From positions 25,543 through 89,542 of the forward strand of contig NZ_AOLY01000040.1 of assembly GCF_000336635.1 (NCBI RefSeq): a stretch of 64,000 bases of DNA, in the 5' to 3' direction. The number at the start of each line of letters is the position of its first letter. Within the stretch, counting starts at the first letter, position 1. The translations under genes and the position numbers were made by a program. Source of the DNA: Haloarcula japonica DSM 6131. GTDB taxonomy: Archaea; Halobacteriota; Halobacteria; Halobacteriales; Haloarculaceae. Shown here in pieces: positions 16,859 to 25,457 of this stretch. Below the pieces are notes generated by a model that worked only from the letters and a program-made list of their open reading frames with translations, was not told the origin of the DNA and ran no database searches.

Positions 16859-17761
16859 TCATTTTTGTTGGATCGTAAACGTCTCCAGCAGCTGTCGTCG
16901 GAACAGCATTAGCAGCGCCAGCGGTGGCAACAGAGTCAGTATCGACCCTGTCATCACCATTGACCAAGCCACCTCGCCGGTGCTGGCCTGTCCTCGAAGC
17001 AGATTCAGCCCGACCTGTGCGACCTGCAGGTTCTCGGCGTTGATGATCACCAACGGCCAGAGGTACTGGTTCCACGTGTAGACGAACATGATCACCGACA
17101 CGCCCACGAGAACGGCACGAGACATCGGGACCAGAACAGACCACAGAAAGCGCAACGGACCGACACCGTCGACCTTCGCCGTCTCGACGAGCGAGGCCGG
17201 AATCGATAAGAAGTGCTGGCGCAAGATAAACACGGTCGTCGCGCTGGCCAGATACGGCACCGTGATCGCGAAGAAGGTGTTTCCCATGCCAAGCTCCGTC
17301 GTCAATCGATACAGCGGAACGAACCTGACCGGGACCGGGAGTAAGAGGGTAAAGAGGATAAACAGGAATACGGCGTTCTTGTACGGGAACCTGTAGTAGA
17401 CGATCACCAGCGCGGCCAGCAGCGACACAATCAGCTTTCCGACGACGACGGCGACAGACATCACGAATGAGTTCAGCATGAATCGCCAGAATTCGAGGCC
17501 AATGAGGGCACGCCGGTAGTTCGACAGCGCGTGGCCGCCGGGTACCAGATCGCCGATTGAGGTAACGATCCCGGCCCGCTTCGTTGAGACGAGCGCCGCG
17601 ATCAACACTGGTAGTACGATCAGGAACACGACGGTCGCTGCGAGCACGTGCAGCGTGAGCTGCTCCGTCTCGAATCGCCGGATGCGTTCACTGGTAGTTC
17701 GTCCCGCGGCCTGGGAACGCTCAACAGCGGCAGTCAATGCGGTAAGGAGTGAGCCGAGCAT
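16859..17761 (-). CDS. ugpE: ABC transporter permease, UgpE-like
   Basis: This 300-residue inner-membrane permease has about six hydrophobic helices and the coupling loop ETAKVDGVGPLRFLWSVLVP, the EAA motif that docks on the ATPase. Length and order match UgpE/MalG-type carbohydrate permeases. It lies one base after the partner permease stop and 10 bases before the ATPase. An N-terminal extension of about 35 residues precedes the first helix. It pairs with the UgpA-like subunit to form the channel. Substrate as for the operon. Confidence 0.84.
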   Translation of the reverse strand: MLGSLLTALTAAVERSQAAGRTTSERIRRFETEQLTLHVLAATVVFLIVLPVLIAALVSTKRAGIVTSIGDLVPGGHALSNYRRALIGLEFWRFMLNSFVMSVAVVVGKLIVSLLAALVIVYYRFPYKNAVFLFILFTLLLPVPVRFVPLYRLTTELGMGNTFFAITVPYLASATTVFILRQHFLSIPASLVETAKVDGVGPLRFLWSVLVPMSRAVLVGVSVIMFVYTWNQYLWPLVIINAENLQVAQVGLNLLRGQASTGEVAWSMVMTGSILTLLPPLALLMLFRRQLLETFTIQQK

Positions 17762-17762
17762 G

Positions 17763-18647
17763 TTATCCTCCGTAGTAGGCGTATCTGTCGCTCAGCCGGA
17801 ACTGACCGTACATCAACAGCCCGACGGCGATGAACAGCACAACGGACTTCGCTGAGGCGAATCCGAACTCGTAGAACTGGAAGGCGGTCCGGTAGAGGTC
17901 ATAGATGAGGATGTTCGTCGCACCAGCTGGTCCACCTTTCGTCATGAGATCGACCATCGCGAACGTCCCGAAAAAGCCGTAGATCGTGTTCATGATGACT
18001 AGAAACACGAGCGTCGGTGAGATGATCGGAACGTACACGCGGAGCAGTCGTTGCGTTCGGGAGACGCCGTCGAGTTCGGCGGTCTCAGTCAACGAATCGG
18101 GGATGTTTCCGAGTGCGGCTGTCATGAAGATGACGTTGTACCCGATCTGCTTCCACACTGCGGCGATCAGCACGACCACGAACGCCTGTGGACCGTTACT
18201 GAACCAGTTGACATCGACGCCAAGGGCCTCGATGTAACTCGTGAAGATTCCGATGTTCGGGTGTGCGATGAACAGGAACACCAGCCCAGCGACGGCCGGG
18301 GGCAGTGCGTACGGCCAGATAACTGCTACCAGATACAACCCCTTTCCGACCTCGATCTCGTGGATAAGGAAGGAGACACACAGAGCAACGGCCATCACGC
18401 CGACGACGACACACGTAGCGAACAGTACCGATATCAAGACGCTCCGGAGATACTCCCCGGAGCCGGCTAACCGCCTGTAGTTCTCTAACCCGACGAACAC
18501 GTCACTTCGGGCGAGCGAGGCCCGGTAAAAACTGAGTCCAACTGCACGGACCGTCGGGTAATAGAGGAACAACAGCGACACAAGCATCGTCGGTAACAGC
18601 AACACACCGGCCTGCAGGCGGTCTGTATAGACTTCTCGCGTGGACAT
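17763..18647 (-). CDS. ugpA: ABC transporter permease, UgpA-like
   Basis: This 294-residue permease has six membrane helices. The EAA loop reads ETAELDGVSRTQRLLRVYVP, and an N-terminal FLYYPTVRAVGLSFY segment is typical of UgpA/MalF carbohydrate permeases. The ATG touches the last base of the binding-protein stop, so translation is coupled. It forms the heterodimeric channel with the next gene product. The assignment to the Ugp group rather than to another sugar importer rests on the operon order B-A-E-C. Confidence 0.84.
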   Translation of the reverse strand: MSTREVYTDRLQAGVLLLPTMLVSLLFLYYPTVRAVGLSFYRASLARSDVFVGLENYRRLAGSGEYLRSVLISVLFATCVVVGVMAVALCVSFLIHEIEVGKGLYLVAVIWPYALPPAVAGLVFLFIAHPNIGIFTSYIEALGVDVNWFSNGPQAFVVVLIAAVWKQIGYNVIFMTAALGNIPDSLTETAELDGVSRTQRLLRVYVPIISPTLVFLVIMNTIYGFFGTFAMVDLMTKGGPAGATNILIYDLYRTAFQFYEFGFASAKSVVLFIAVGLLMYGQFRLSDRYAYYGG

Positions 18648-20008
18648 TAGCTGTAGTATCGGTTAAGCTCTTCTTCGACGGCAGATTTCAGTTCGGAGAG
18701 TCCCTCGTCGACACTAACCTCGCCGCTGAACAACTCGACCGACATGTCCTGAATCGTTGTCTGGACCTGGCGAGCCGGGCCGATGAGCATCCGTTTCGTC
18801 GCCGGTGTGTTCTCGGCCTGCATCAACTGGTCGAACGCGGTTCGGTACATCGGGTTCTCCGCAAACCAGCCGTCGTTTTCGAGTTGCTCGACAGCAGTCT
18901 GTCGGATCGGGTAGTAGCCAGTCCCCTTGTGCCAGGTGATCTGTGACTCCGGTCGACCCATGAATTCGAGGAAGCTGCCGATGTCGTCCTGCCGCTCCTG
19001 TGGCAGTCCGGAGGGGACGAACCACGAGGCCCCGCCGATAACCGGCCCGGTTCGGTCGCCGTCAATCGTCGGATAGAAGGCGTTGTCGACCTCGAACCCG
19101 TTCTCCTCCGCGCCGGAGCGGATACCAGTGACCGATGCTGTCGAGGTCAGCAACATAGCGGCTTTTCCGGTAAGGAATGTGGACGTTGCTTCCCCCCAGG
19201 CCTCGATTCCAGGGTTGCTGAACAGGCCGTTGTCGGCCATTTCGTGCCACCACTCATACAGGGACCGGGCCGTATCGGTGTCCGTTCGCATCGTCGTCGG
19301 CTGGCCAGCGTGGCCGTTATCGGCGTCGAGTAGCGTCTGTCCGTCGACGGAGTAGAAGTGCTCGACAAACCAGACGTGGTTCGGCCAGGTGAGCCCGGCG
19401 TCGGTAACTCCTTCGTCGACAAGCGTCTGTGAGTAGCTACGCACTTCCTCCAGTGTCGTCGGCGGGCTGTCCGGGTCGAGCCCGGCTTCCTCGAACGCCG
19501 ACCGGTTGTAATAGAGGATGGCGTTGGAGTTGTTGAACGGCATCGATGTGAGCGTGTCATCGATGGTGAAAAACGAGGTCACGTTCGGCAGGAAGTCATC
19601 GACCGGGTAGTCGTCGGAGAGCAAGTTCTCGACGGGCTCGACTGCATCCGTATCGAGGACTTGCTGGGCGAACAGGCTGTCAATCTGGAAGACGTCGGGG
19701 ACCTCGCCGGAGTCTAGTGCACTCAGTGTGTTCGTCAGCACACCCTCGTAGGAGTCCTGAAAAACGAGGTTCGCGTTGATATCCGTCTCGGACTGGAACT
19801 GGTCGACCAACCCCTGCAGCGTCTCACCGTTGGTACCACCCATAGCATGCCAAATGGTGAGGCTGTTTTGGTCGACCGGCTGGACACTGGCACCGCTGCT
19901 ACTGCTACACCCAGCCAGACCCACGGTTCCAACCGTGAGTGCAGTCCCCGATGCTTTCAGAACCGACCGCCGCGATACATGGTCGTACCCGCCACCACTG
20001 TGAACCAT
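18647..20008 (-). CDS. ugpB: Extracellular solute-binding lipoprotein, UgpB-like
   Basis: This 453-residue protein has a Tat signal (VSRRSVLKASG) and a lipobox LAGC near residue 34, so it is exported folded and lipid-anchored outside the membrane. The ATG at 20008 is preferred over a TTG five codons earlier. The body has the family-1 periplasmic binding fold. Segments such as MPFNNSNAILYYN and GEATSTFLTGKAAML are typical of UgpB/MalE proteins. It delivers solute to the permeases encoded next. A TATA-like tract at 20041-20048 lies just upstream. UgpB-type ligand specificity (glycerol-3-phosphate) is plausible but not provable here. Confidence 0.84.
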   Translation of the reverse strand: MVHSGGGYDHVSRRSVLKASGTALTVGTVGLAGCSSSSGASVQPVDQNSLTIWHAMGGTNGETLQGLVDQFQSETDINANLVFQDSYEGVLTNTLSALDSGEVPDVFQIDSLFAQQVLDTDAVEPVENLLSDDYPVDDFLPNVTSFFTIDDTLTSMPFNNSNAILYYNRSAFEEAGLDPDSPPTTLEEVRSYSQTLVDEGVTDAGLTWPNHVWFVEHFYSVDGQTLLDADNGHAGQPTTMRTDTDTARSLYEWWHEMADNGLFSNPGIEAWGEATSTFLTGKAAMLLTSTASVTGIRSGAEENGFEVDNAFYPTIDGDRTGPVIGGASWFVPSGLPQERQDDIGSFLEFMGRPESQITWHKGTGYYPIRQTAVEQLENDGWFAENPMYRTAFDQLMQAENTPATKRMLIGPARQVQTTIQDMSVELFSGEVSVDEGLSELKSAVEEELNRYYS

Positions 20009-20023
20009 ATCCGGTGCCAGCAA

Positions 20024-20296
20024 TGCATGAAAGATGAATGATTATAATTGCTCTCTATACTGTCCAATATGTATACAAAGGTATTGTGATAGAACAGTAG
20101 GCGCTGTCAGTTGCGATAGCGGCTCGTGAATGGCTGTCGGCCATGAGATGCACTGCGGGAGTTTCCGCACGGTCACGCCATATCGGAGGGGAACGAATTG
20201 CAGCCGCTCCGCCGGCAGACGATATTTGATAACGGCTGGCACTATTCGGCATATGCTGAACCACCCGTTAATTGTGTTATCCGCTTATCCGTCGAC
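20024..20296. promoter_or_regulatory. Divergent promoter region between ugpB-like and OYE genes
   Basis: Minus-strand TATA-like sequence lies at 20041-20048 (ATTATAAT) for the transporter operon. A plus-strand element TTAATTG at 20268-20274 lies 26 bases before the GTG at 20297. The region between is less GC-rich than its neighbours and carries no supported gene. Confidence 0.5.
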
Positions 20297-21415
20297 GTGA
20301 CACTGTTCGACGAAACGACGCTCAATGAGTTGTCGCTAGACAATCGAGTTGGCCTCGCACCGATGACGCGTGTGAGCGCCACCGACGACGGCCGTGCGAC
20401 GGCGGAGATGGCACAGTACTATCAGCGGTTCGCCGAAGGTGGGTTCTCGTTTCTCATTACTGAGGGGACGTATCCCGACGACACATACAGCCAGGGGTAC
20501 CTGAACCAACCAGGTCTGGCAACCGACGCACAGACAGCGGCCTGGCAACGGGTTACGGAGACAGTCCACGACGCTGGCGTCCCAATTCTCGCCCAGCTGA
20601 TGCACGCCGGTGCACAGAGTCAGGGGAATCCACATGTCGACGGGGAACAGACGATTGCCCCGTCAGCGGTGCAACCGGACGGGCAAAAGGCCGAAGCCTA
20701 CGGCGGGAGCGGTGACTTCCCCACGCCGAAAGCAGCCACGGTCGATGACCTCGCCGACATCCGTGATTCATTCGTCAAGTCGGCGCAGAACGCCATCGAA
20801 GCGGGATTCGATGGTGTCGAGATACACGGTGCGAACGGGTATCTGATTCACGAATTCCTCTCGTCTGAGTTCAATCAGCGTGATGACGAGTACGGTGGGG
20901 AGCCTGCGAACCGGGTGCGCTATCCGCGTGAGGTCGTCGCTGCGGTCGACGAGGCGACACCCGACGGTTTCGTCGTTGGCATCCGTGTCTCACAGTCGAC
21001 CGCCCTTGACGAGGACCACCGGTGGGCGGAAGGTGAGGACGCCGCAGCGGTGTTCTTTGAGGAATTATCGACGGCCGGGGCCGACTACATCCACGTCACC
21101 GAACCTGATGCGACCACGCCAGCGTTTGGCGATGACGGGCCGACCCTAGCCGAGGCCGCAGCCGAATACGCCACGGATGAGACGGTCATCATCGACAACG
21201 GCGGGCTTGGTACGCCTGATGCGGCACGCGAGAAGGTCGATGCCGGTGCCGATTTAGTAACGCTGGCGACGAGCGCACTCGCTAATCCGGACTGGCCTGA
21301 AAAGGTCTCAGAGGGCGAGGAACTGACCGCGTTCGACCCTGCTGAGTTCCTCGCTCCGTCCGCTGCACTCTCCGAGCATGAGGTGCAGAAAGAGGGTGCC
21401 TCGGCAGACGATTGA
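20297..21415 (+). CDS. Old Yellow Enzyme-family NADH:flavin oxidoreductase
   Basis: This 372-residue FMN enzyme starts at GTG 20297, placed 26 bases after a TATA element; a longer frame from 20198 adds non-conserved residues. The TIM-barrel motifs of the family are clear. LAPMTRVSA lies near the N terminus, ILAQLMHAGAQ follows, VEIHGANGYLIHEFLS holds the His/Asn pair that binds the substrate carbonyl, and NQRDDEYGG completes the set. Such enzymes reduce activated C=C bonds of enones, enoates or 2,4-dienoyl-CoA. It stands alone between a transporter and a thiolase operon, so its substrate is open. There is no Fe-S domain, so it is the short OYE type rather than full-length dienoyl-CoA reductase. 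Confidence 0.85.
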   Translation: MTLFDETTLNELSLDNRVGLAPMTRVSATDDGRATAEMAQYYQRFAEGGFSFLITEGTYPDDTYSQGYLNQPGLATDAQTAAWQRVTETVHDAGVPILAQLMHAGAQSQGNPHVDGEQTIAPSAVQPDGQKAEAYGGSGDFPTPKAATVDDLADIRDSFVKSAQNAIEAGFDGVEIHGANGYLIHEFLSSEFNQRDDEYGGEPANRVRYPREVVAAVDEATPDGFVVGIRVSQSTALDEDHRWAEGEDAAAVFFEELSTAGADYIHVTEPDATTPAFGDDGPTLAEAAAEYATDETVIIDNGGLGTPDAAREKVDAGADLVTLATSALANPDWPEKVSEGEELTAFDPAEFLAPSAALSEHEVQKEGASADD

Positions 21416-21552
21416 GCGGATTGCTGTAACTGTGTACCGATACGGCCGCATGGTGTGGTGCGGTCGATACCGAACTGAGTCTCAGTAGTTACGTTGAGAC
21501 AGTCTTCTCTCACTTTCAGGGAGATGGATTTCTCAGTACAGGAGTGTAGCTG

Positions 21553-21720
21553 TTAGGGCCACGTATCTGAAAGCAGCGCCGTCAAGAAAACAGCTGTTCC
21601 CAGAGCACCGAACACCAGCCCAATAGTCGGATACGGAAAGACTCCTTCGAAGAGTACGACCAGAAACAGACCGACGAGCGTCAACTGCACGCCAAGAAGC
21701 TCCGCCTCTATCTTCTCCAT
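21553..21720 (-). CDS. 55-residue membrane protein
   Basis: This short gene has a start ATG at 21720 and a stop at 21553. The protein begins MEKIEAELLG and contains two hydrophobic stretches, about residues 11-26 and 32-50, separated by a PYPT turn; the end is SDTWP. Codon use is normal for the window. A T-rich TATA-like tract (minus strand, about 21743-21752) lies about 27 bases upstream, matching the leaderless pattern of its neighbours. I do not recognise the family; many haloarchaea encode small two-helix proteins of this kind. Confidence 0.6.
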   Translation of the reverse strand: MEKIEAELLGVQLTLVGLFLVVLFEGVFPYPTIGLVFGALGTAVFLTALLSDTWP

Positions 21721-21837
21721 ATCGCTTCGCCTCTACCAGCCGATAAAAAAATGATTGTGTGGTTCGACAGATGAACAGTTCAGAAATAGTAAAAATGAGA
21801 ACAGCTAACTAGGAACGTTGCGACGTGGGAGGTACAG

Positions 21838-23007
21838 ATGCCAGAGCCAGTCATCGCGTCGGTCGGGGCTTCACCGCTCGGCCGCACAGACCTCCCGGGC
21901 CGGGACCTGTTCTCGGTCGCCCTCGGAGAGGCGTTTGACGAATTGCCCGACCCCGCCGACATCGTCGAGGCGGTGTACGTCGGCAATCAGTCGGAGAGCT
22001 ACGAACATCAGATCATGTACGGGACGCTGCTGGCCGAATGGGCCGGTCTCCGTCACGTCCCCGCCGAGCGGGTCGAAGGGTGTGCCGCCGCGGGCGCGCT
22101 CGCATTGCGCCATGCAGTCAAGGACGTTCGCAACGGCGAACACGAGGCAGTACTCGCGTGCGGCGTCGAGAAGATGACGTCCGCGGGCACCAGCGGCGCG
22201 ACTGATGCGCTCTCGGCGGCATTCGACCGAGCCATCGAGCAACGTTCCGGCATCACCGCACCCAGCCAATACGCACTGCTCGCCCAGCGGTACCTCCACG
22301 AGACCGACGCCACGGAGCGTGACCTCGCCAAGATCGCAGTGAAGAACCACGGCAACGCGGCTCGCAATCCCCGGGCGCAGTTCCCGAAAGAGATCGACGT
22401 GGCGACCGTGCTGGAATCGGACCCCGTCGCCCCGCCGCTGAAGCTCTACGACTGTGCGCCGGTCGGGGACGGTGCCGCCGCCGTACTCGTGACGACCGCC
22501 GAGCTGGCGGCAGATCTCGACCAGCCGCAGGTGCACGTCGCGGGCAGCGGGGCCTCCGCGAACAACATCGCGGTCGCCGAGCGGGACATGACCGACATCG
22601 CGGGCGCTCGCATTGCCGCCGAGACGGCCTACGAGGAAGCGGGCATCGACGTCGCGGCCGTCGACATCGCGGAGGTCCACGACGCATTCACCGTCTGCGA
22701 GGCGCTGCTCGCGGAGGCCGCCGGCTTCGCGCCCGCAGGAACGGGCTATCAGAGCTACCAGCCGCCAGCGGAGCGGGCTGACGGCTGGACGGACGTGCAG
22801 TTGAGCCCGAGTGGCGGACTGAAGGCCCGCGGTCACCCCATCGGTGCGACCGGACTCTTGCAGGCGCTCGAAGCCTACGAACAACTCACGGGAGCCGCGG
22901 GAGACCGGGCAGTCGAGGATGCCGAGACAGCCCTGTTGCTCAACGAAGGGGGCGTCGCGGATGCGGTTACCGTTGGCCACGTGCTCACGACGGCGGAGGC
23001 ACAATGA
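21838..23007 (+). CDS. Thiolase-family protein of the SCP-x/lipid-transfer type
   Basis: This 389-residue protein has the nucleophilic Cys at C82 (VEGCAAAGA), the motif VHDAFTVCE near residue 281 and GHPIGATG near residue 339. These mark archaeal thiolases related to SCP-x thiolase. Such enzymes join or split acyl-CoA by Claisen chemistry and need a small DUF35 partner to be active or stable. That partner is encoded next, with a four-base overlap. A similar pairing occurs at 47.6-50.2 kb in this window. The unit may make acetoacetyl-CoA or act in side-chain cleavage. The immediate role is not fixed by context, because the neighbours are an OYE gene and the origin region. Confidence 0.82.
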   Translation: MPEPVIASVGASPLGRTDLPGRDLFSVALGEAFDELPDPADIVEAVYVGNQSESYEHQIMYGTLLAEWAGLRHVPAERVEGCAAAGALALRHAVKDVRNGEHEAVLACGVEKMTSAGTSGATDALSAAFDRAIEQRSGITAPSQYALLAQRYLHETDATERDLAKIAVKNHGNAARNPRAQFPKEIDVATVLESDPVAPPLKLYDCAPVGDGAAAVLVTTAELAADLDQPQVHVAGSGASANNIAVAERDMTDIAGARIAAETAYEEAGIDVAAVDIAEVHDAFTVCEALLAEAAGFAPAGTGYQSYQPPAERADGWTDVQLSPSGGLKARGHPIGATGLLQALEAYEQLTGAAGDRAVEDAETALLLNEGGVADAVTVGHVLTTAEAQ

Positions 23008-23435
23008 CTGACGGCGATCTGGATGCGACCGACCCGCGGACACTACCGGGGTTCTTCGATGCGCTCGCCGATGGCGAACTCCTAGGCGGTGTCTGTGCGG
23101 ACTGTGGACAGGTCCTGTTGCCGCCGCGACCGGCCTGCTACGCCTGTGGTAGCCGCGCCGTCGACGTCGAACCGCAGTCCCCCGAGGGCCAAATCTTCTC
23201 GTACACGGAGGTCCACACGCCGCCGCCGGCGTTCGCAGCGGACGCGCCCTACACGGTTGCCGTCGTGGAACTCGCGGACGGTGGCCGCCTGCTTGGGCGA
23301 GTCGCCGCCGATTACGCCGATGTCACTATCGGCGACGCAGTCGAACTCACGGTTCGGGAGCCGACGGCCACAGAGCAGGAGATCGCGCTCGACTACGAGC
23401 ACGACTGGCCGGTCCACGTCTTCGAACCGCGGTGA
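23004..23435 (+). CDS. DUF35 zinc-ribbon/OB-fold protein, thiolase partner
   Basis: This 143-residue protein carries a zinc ribbon C31/C34/C45/C48 (CADC then CYAC) followed by an OB-fold (about residues 60-140) with the segment GQIFSYTEVHTPPPAF. This is the DUF35 (ChsH2/acetoacetyl-CoA thiolase partner) family. In archaea these proteins bridge thiolase and HMG-CoA synthase and help pass on the CoA intermediate. It overlaps the upstream thiolase gene by four bases, so the two should act as a complex. No HMG-CoA synthase is encoded beside it. Confidence 0.85.
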   Translation: MTDGDLDATDPRTLPGFFDALADGELLGGVCADCGQVLLPPRPACYACGSRAVDVEPQSPEGQIFSYTEVHTPPPAFAADAPYTVAVVELADGGRLLGRVAADYADVTIGDAVELTVREPTATEQEIALDYEHDWPVHVFEPR

Positions 23436-23511
23436 GGGACGGGCCGACTCTCTGACTGGACTGGGAGTTGTAGATGATCTGGCCCAGCGACTGTAACAGG
23501 AATGGGTGCAC

Positions 23512-23539
23512 ACCCCCACCCCACTGCTTCCGCTGTTAG
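23512..23539 (-). repeat. Origin-box-like repeat, copy 1 (reverse)
   Basis: Reverse-oriented copy of the motif whose core is AACAGCGGAAGYRGTGGGGT, with the C-rich complement of its G-string at the left. It faces copy 2 across an AT-rich stretch. Confidence 0.75.
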
Positions 23540-23697
23540 GAGATAAATAGACGGCACCACCCCCGTGGGAGGGGGTGCTTTGCTATTTTGTGATAACGGT
23601 CTACGGATATCGTTTTCTGCCGATATACTTGAAGTTATTCACTAGCTCTAGAAATGTTGAGGCTGTGATCTGGATAGGTCACCACCAACTTTCAGTG
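23540..23697. other. AT-rich candidate unwinding element between inverted repeats
   Basis: This stretch lies between the reverse copy 1 and forward copy 2 of the origin-box-like repeat. From about 23580 to 23660 it is clearly richer in A+T than its surroundings. Haloarchaeal origins usually consist of inverted Orc1-binding boxes around such an element, next to an orc gene, as seen here. Function is inferred from this layout. Confidence 0.55.
23558..23577 (+). terminator. G/C hairpin after the thiolase/DUF35 operon
   Basis: CACCCCC (23558-23564) pairs with GGGGGTG (23571-23577) around a six-base loop and is followed by a T-rich stretch (CTTTGCTATTTT). It could terminate the operon to its left or be a structural part of the origin region. 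Confidence 0.4.
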
Positions 23698-23725
23698 CTA
23701 ACAGCGGAAGCAGTGGGGTGGGGGT
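23698..23725 (+). repeat. Origin-box-like repeat, copy 2 (forward)
   Basis: Full copy: CTAACAGCGGAAGCAGTGGG followed by a G-rich end (GTGGGGGT). Forms an inverted pair with copy 1. Confidence 0.75.
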
Positions 23726-23912
23726 AGAGGTAGGGGGTGAGAGGAAAGGTATCTAATCCACCTTTCCATCTAGACGGCACGATCTGTTTTGGTAGTTCGT
23801 GTTATGGTAATTCGCCGCGGAGAGACTGGAATCTCGGGGTGTCCTTAGATACTCGACCTGTTCAGAGCGGAGAAATAGCGAACTCCAACAGTTTATGTCC
23901 GCTTTTATCGAA

Positions 23913-23940
23913 CTAACAGCGGAAGTAGTGGGGTGGGTGT
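23913..23940 (+). repeat. Origin-box-like repeat, copy 3 (forward)
   Basis: Full copy with AAGTAG in the centre and GGGTGGGTGT at the right end. Confidence 0.75.
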
Positions 23941-24036
23941 GTCGATCCACCACTGAAATCCCGCTACATCTTGCTGTCTAACCACTCACAGTTACTCGAT
24001 CTTCTCCCTCGAAGAGGGCACTGCTCTGCTACCGTG

Positions 24037-24064
24037 CTAACAGCGGAAGTAGTGGGGTGGGGGT
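24037..24064 (+). repeat. Origin-box-like repeat, copy 4 (forward)
   Basis: Full copy with AAGTAG in the centre and a complete G-string end. Copies 4, 5 and 6 are spaced about 55 bases apart. Confidence 0.75.
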
Positions 24065-24092
24065 GTCGGAGGTGCGCTATCTCATTTCTCAT

Positions 24093-24120
24093 CTAACAGC
24101 GGAAGCGGTGGGGTGGGGGA
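24093..24120 (+). repeat. Origin-box-like repeat, copy 5 (forward)
   Basis: Full copy with AAGCGG in the centre and a complete G-string end. Confidence 0.75.
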
Positions 24121-24147
24121 GTGGTCAGTCAAGTGTTCCCCTCTCAT

Positions 24148-24170
24148 CTAACAGCGGAAGTGGCGGGGTC
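24148..24170 (+). repeat. Origin-box-like repeat, copy 6 (forward, shortened)
   Basis: Core AACAGCGGAAGTGGCGGGGT is kept but the distal G-string is lost. Confidence 0.65.
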
Positions 24171-24191
24171 GTTCATTTATATACTCAACCG

Positions 24192-24209
24192 AACAGCGGA
24201 AGCAGCGGA
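24192..24209 (+). repeat. Origin-box-like repeat, copy 7 (forward, degenerate)
   Basis: AACAGCGGAAGCAGCGGA retains the left half of the motif; the G-rich half is missing. It lies 39 bases before the orc start and may overlap the orc core promoter. Confidence 0.5.
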
Positions 24210-24248
24210 ACCAAAGGTTAAGACACTCCGTGTTGCAACTACACACAA

Positions 24249-25436
24249 ATGAGCGATATTACGTTTTCGCCCACCTCCACAATATTCGAACAACGCGAGG
24301 CACTACTCGAAGAGTGGACCCCTGAGGAGCTCGTCGGACGTGACGAGGAACTCCAGCAGTATCACGCCGCTCTCCAGCCAGTCATCAACAACGAAACCCC
24401 GTCGAACATCTTTCTGTACGGGAAAAGCGGCGTCGGGAAGACTGCTGCCACCCGATACCTTCTTTCCGCCCTGGAACGCGATGCAGCAGATGTCGACGGA
24501 CTGGATCTCAGTACGGTCGAAGTCAACTGCGATGGACTCAATTCGAGCTATCAGGCCGCGGTTGCAATCGTCAACACACTTCGTGACCCGGCGAATCAAA
24601 TCTCCAACACCGGATATCCACAGGCTTCGGTGTATCAATTCCTCTTCGACGCACTCGATGATTTGGGCGGAACGGTACTCATTGTTCTCGACGAAGTCGA
24701 TCACATCGAAGACGATTCGTTGCTGTACAAACTTCCCCGTGCCAGATCGAACGGTGACATCTCCGAAGCGAAACTGGGCGTCATCGGCATCTCAAACGAT
24801 CTCGATTTCCGCAACCAACTGTCCTCGAAAGTCCGGTCGAGTCTCTGTGAAAAGGAAGTGTCTTTTTCGGCGTACAACGCCAACGAGCTTCAACTCGTTC
24901 TGAAACAGCGTGAGGCCGTCGCGTTTCAGGACGATGTCCTCGATGACGGCGTCATAGAAATGTGTGCTGCGTACGGCGCGAAAGACTCCGGGGACGCCCG
25001 TCAGGCACTGGACCTCCTCCTTGAGGCCGGAGACCTTGCTCGGGAGTACGACGATGAACTCGTAACGGAACATCACGTACGCGAAGCCCGGCAACGGCTT
25101 CAAACCGACCAAGTCGTTGAAGGTATCCGTAACTACTCCGATCACGGCCAACTCGTTCTCTATGCGCTTACTGGGCTCGCCGAAGACAATGACACCCCGG
25201 CCCGGACACGAGACATTCTGGGCGCGTATCAGGAGTTAGCACGTGATGAGGGTCTGGACCCGGTTTCGGAGCGTTCGGTCCGTGACTATCTCGGTGAGCT
25301 CACACAACTCGGAATTGTGTCTTCAGCGGAGTACAACCGAGGGAAAGGCGGTGGCAAGTACAAGGAATTCGAGTTAGAGCAATCCATCAGCTCGATCAAA
25401 ACAGGGCTGTCAGAACTCCTGAAAAAAAGCCCGTAA
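24249..25436 (+). CDS. orc: Orc1/Cdc6-family replication initiator
   Basis: This 395-residue AAA+ protein has Walker A GKSGVGKTA (58-66), Walker B VLIVLDEVDH (144-152), and sensor-like segments GVIGISNDLDF and SGDARQALDLL. A C-terminal winged helix (about 300-390: SERSVRDYLGELTQLGIVSS) binds origin boxes. Archaeal Orc1/Cdc6 proteins bind repeats at replication origins and load MCM. Seven repeats lie upstream and two directly downstream of this gene, so it very probably recognises them. A TATA-like TTAAG lies about 28 bases before the ATG, and the nearest repeat overlaps this zone, suggesting autoregulation. It may serve a secondary replicon or an integrated element. Confidence 0.9.
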   Translation: MSDITFSPTSTIFEQREALLEEWTPEELVGRDEELQQYHAALQPVINNETPSNIFLYGKSGVGKTAATRYLLSALERDAADVDGLDLSTVEVNCDGLNSSYQAAVAIVNTLRDPANQISNTGYPQASVYQFLFDALDDLGGTVLIVLDEVDHIEDDSLLYKLPRARSNGDISEAKLGVIGISNDLDFRNQLSSKVRSSLCEKEVSFSAYNANELQLVLKQREAVAFQDDVLDDGVIEMCAAYGAKDSGDARQALDLLLEAGDLAREYDDELVTEHHVREARQRLQTDQVVEGIRNYSDHGQLVLYALTGLAEDNDTPARTRDILGAYQELARDEGLDPVSERSVRDYLGELTQLGIVSSAEYNRGKGGGKYKEFELEQSISSIKTGLSELLKKSP

Positions 25437-25457
25437 CCCCACTGGTTCCGCTGTTAG
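25436..25457 (-). repeat. Origin-box-like repeat, copy 8 (reverse)
   Basis: Reverse copy whose complement reads CTAACAGCGGAACCAGTGGG; the central AAGYRG of the upstream copies is AACCAG here. It abuts the orc stop codon. Confidence 0.7.

Noticed and set aside
21871..23043. Minus-strand open frame of 390 codons opposite the thiolase/DUF35 genes
   Set aside because: The plus strand has catalytic motifs of both families; this frame is a shadow.
23753..23953. Minus-strand open frame of 66 codons inside the origin region
   Set aside because: It runs through a repeat copy, has no motif and lies in DNA better explained as origin sequence.
23512..24209. CRISPR array
   Set aside because: The repeats are in both orientations, irregularly spaced (44 to over 180 bases) and flank an orc gene; there are no cas genes. 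They fit origin boxes instead.
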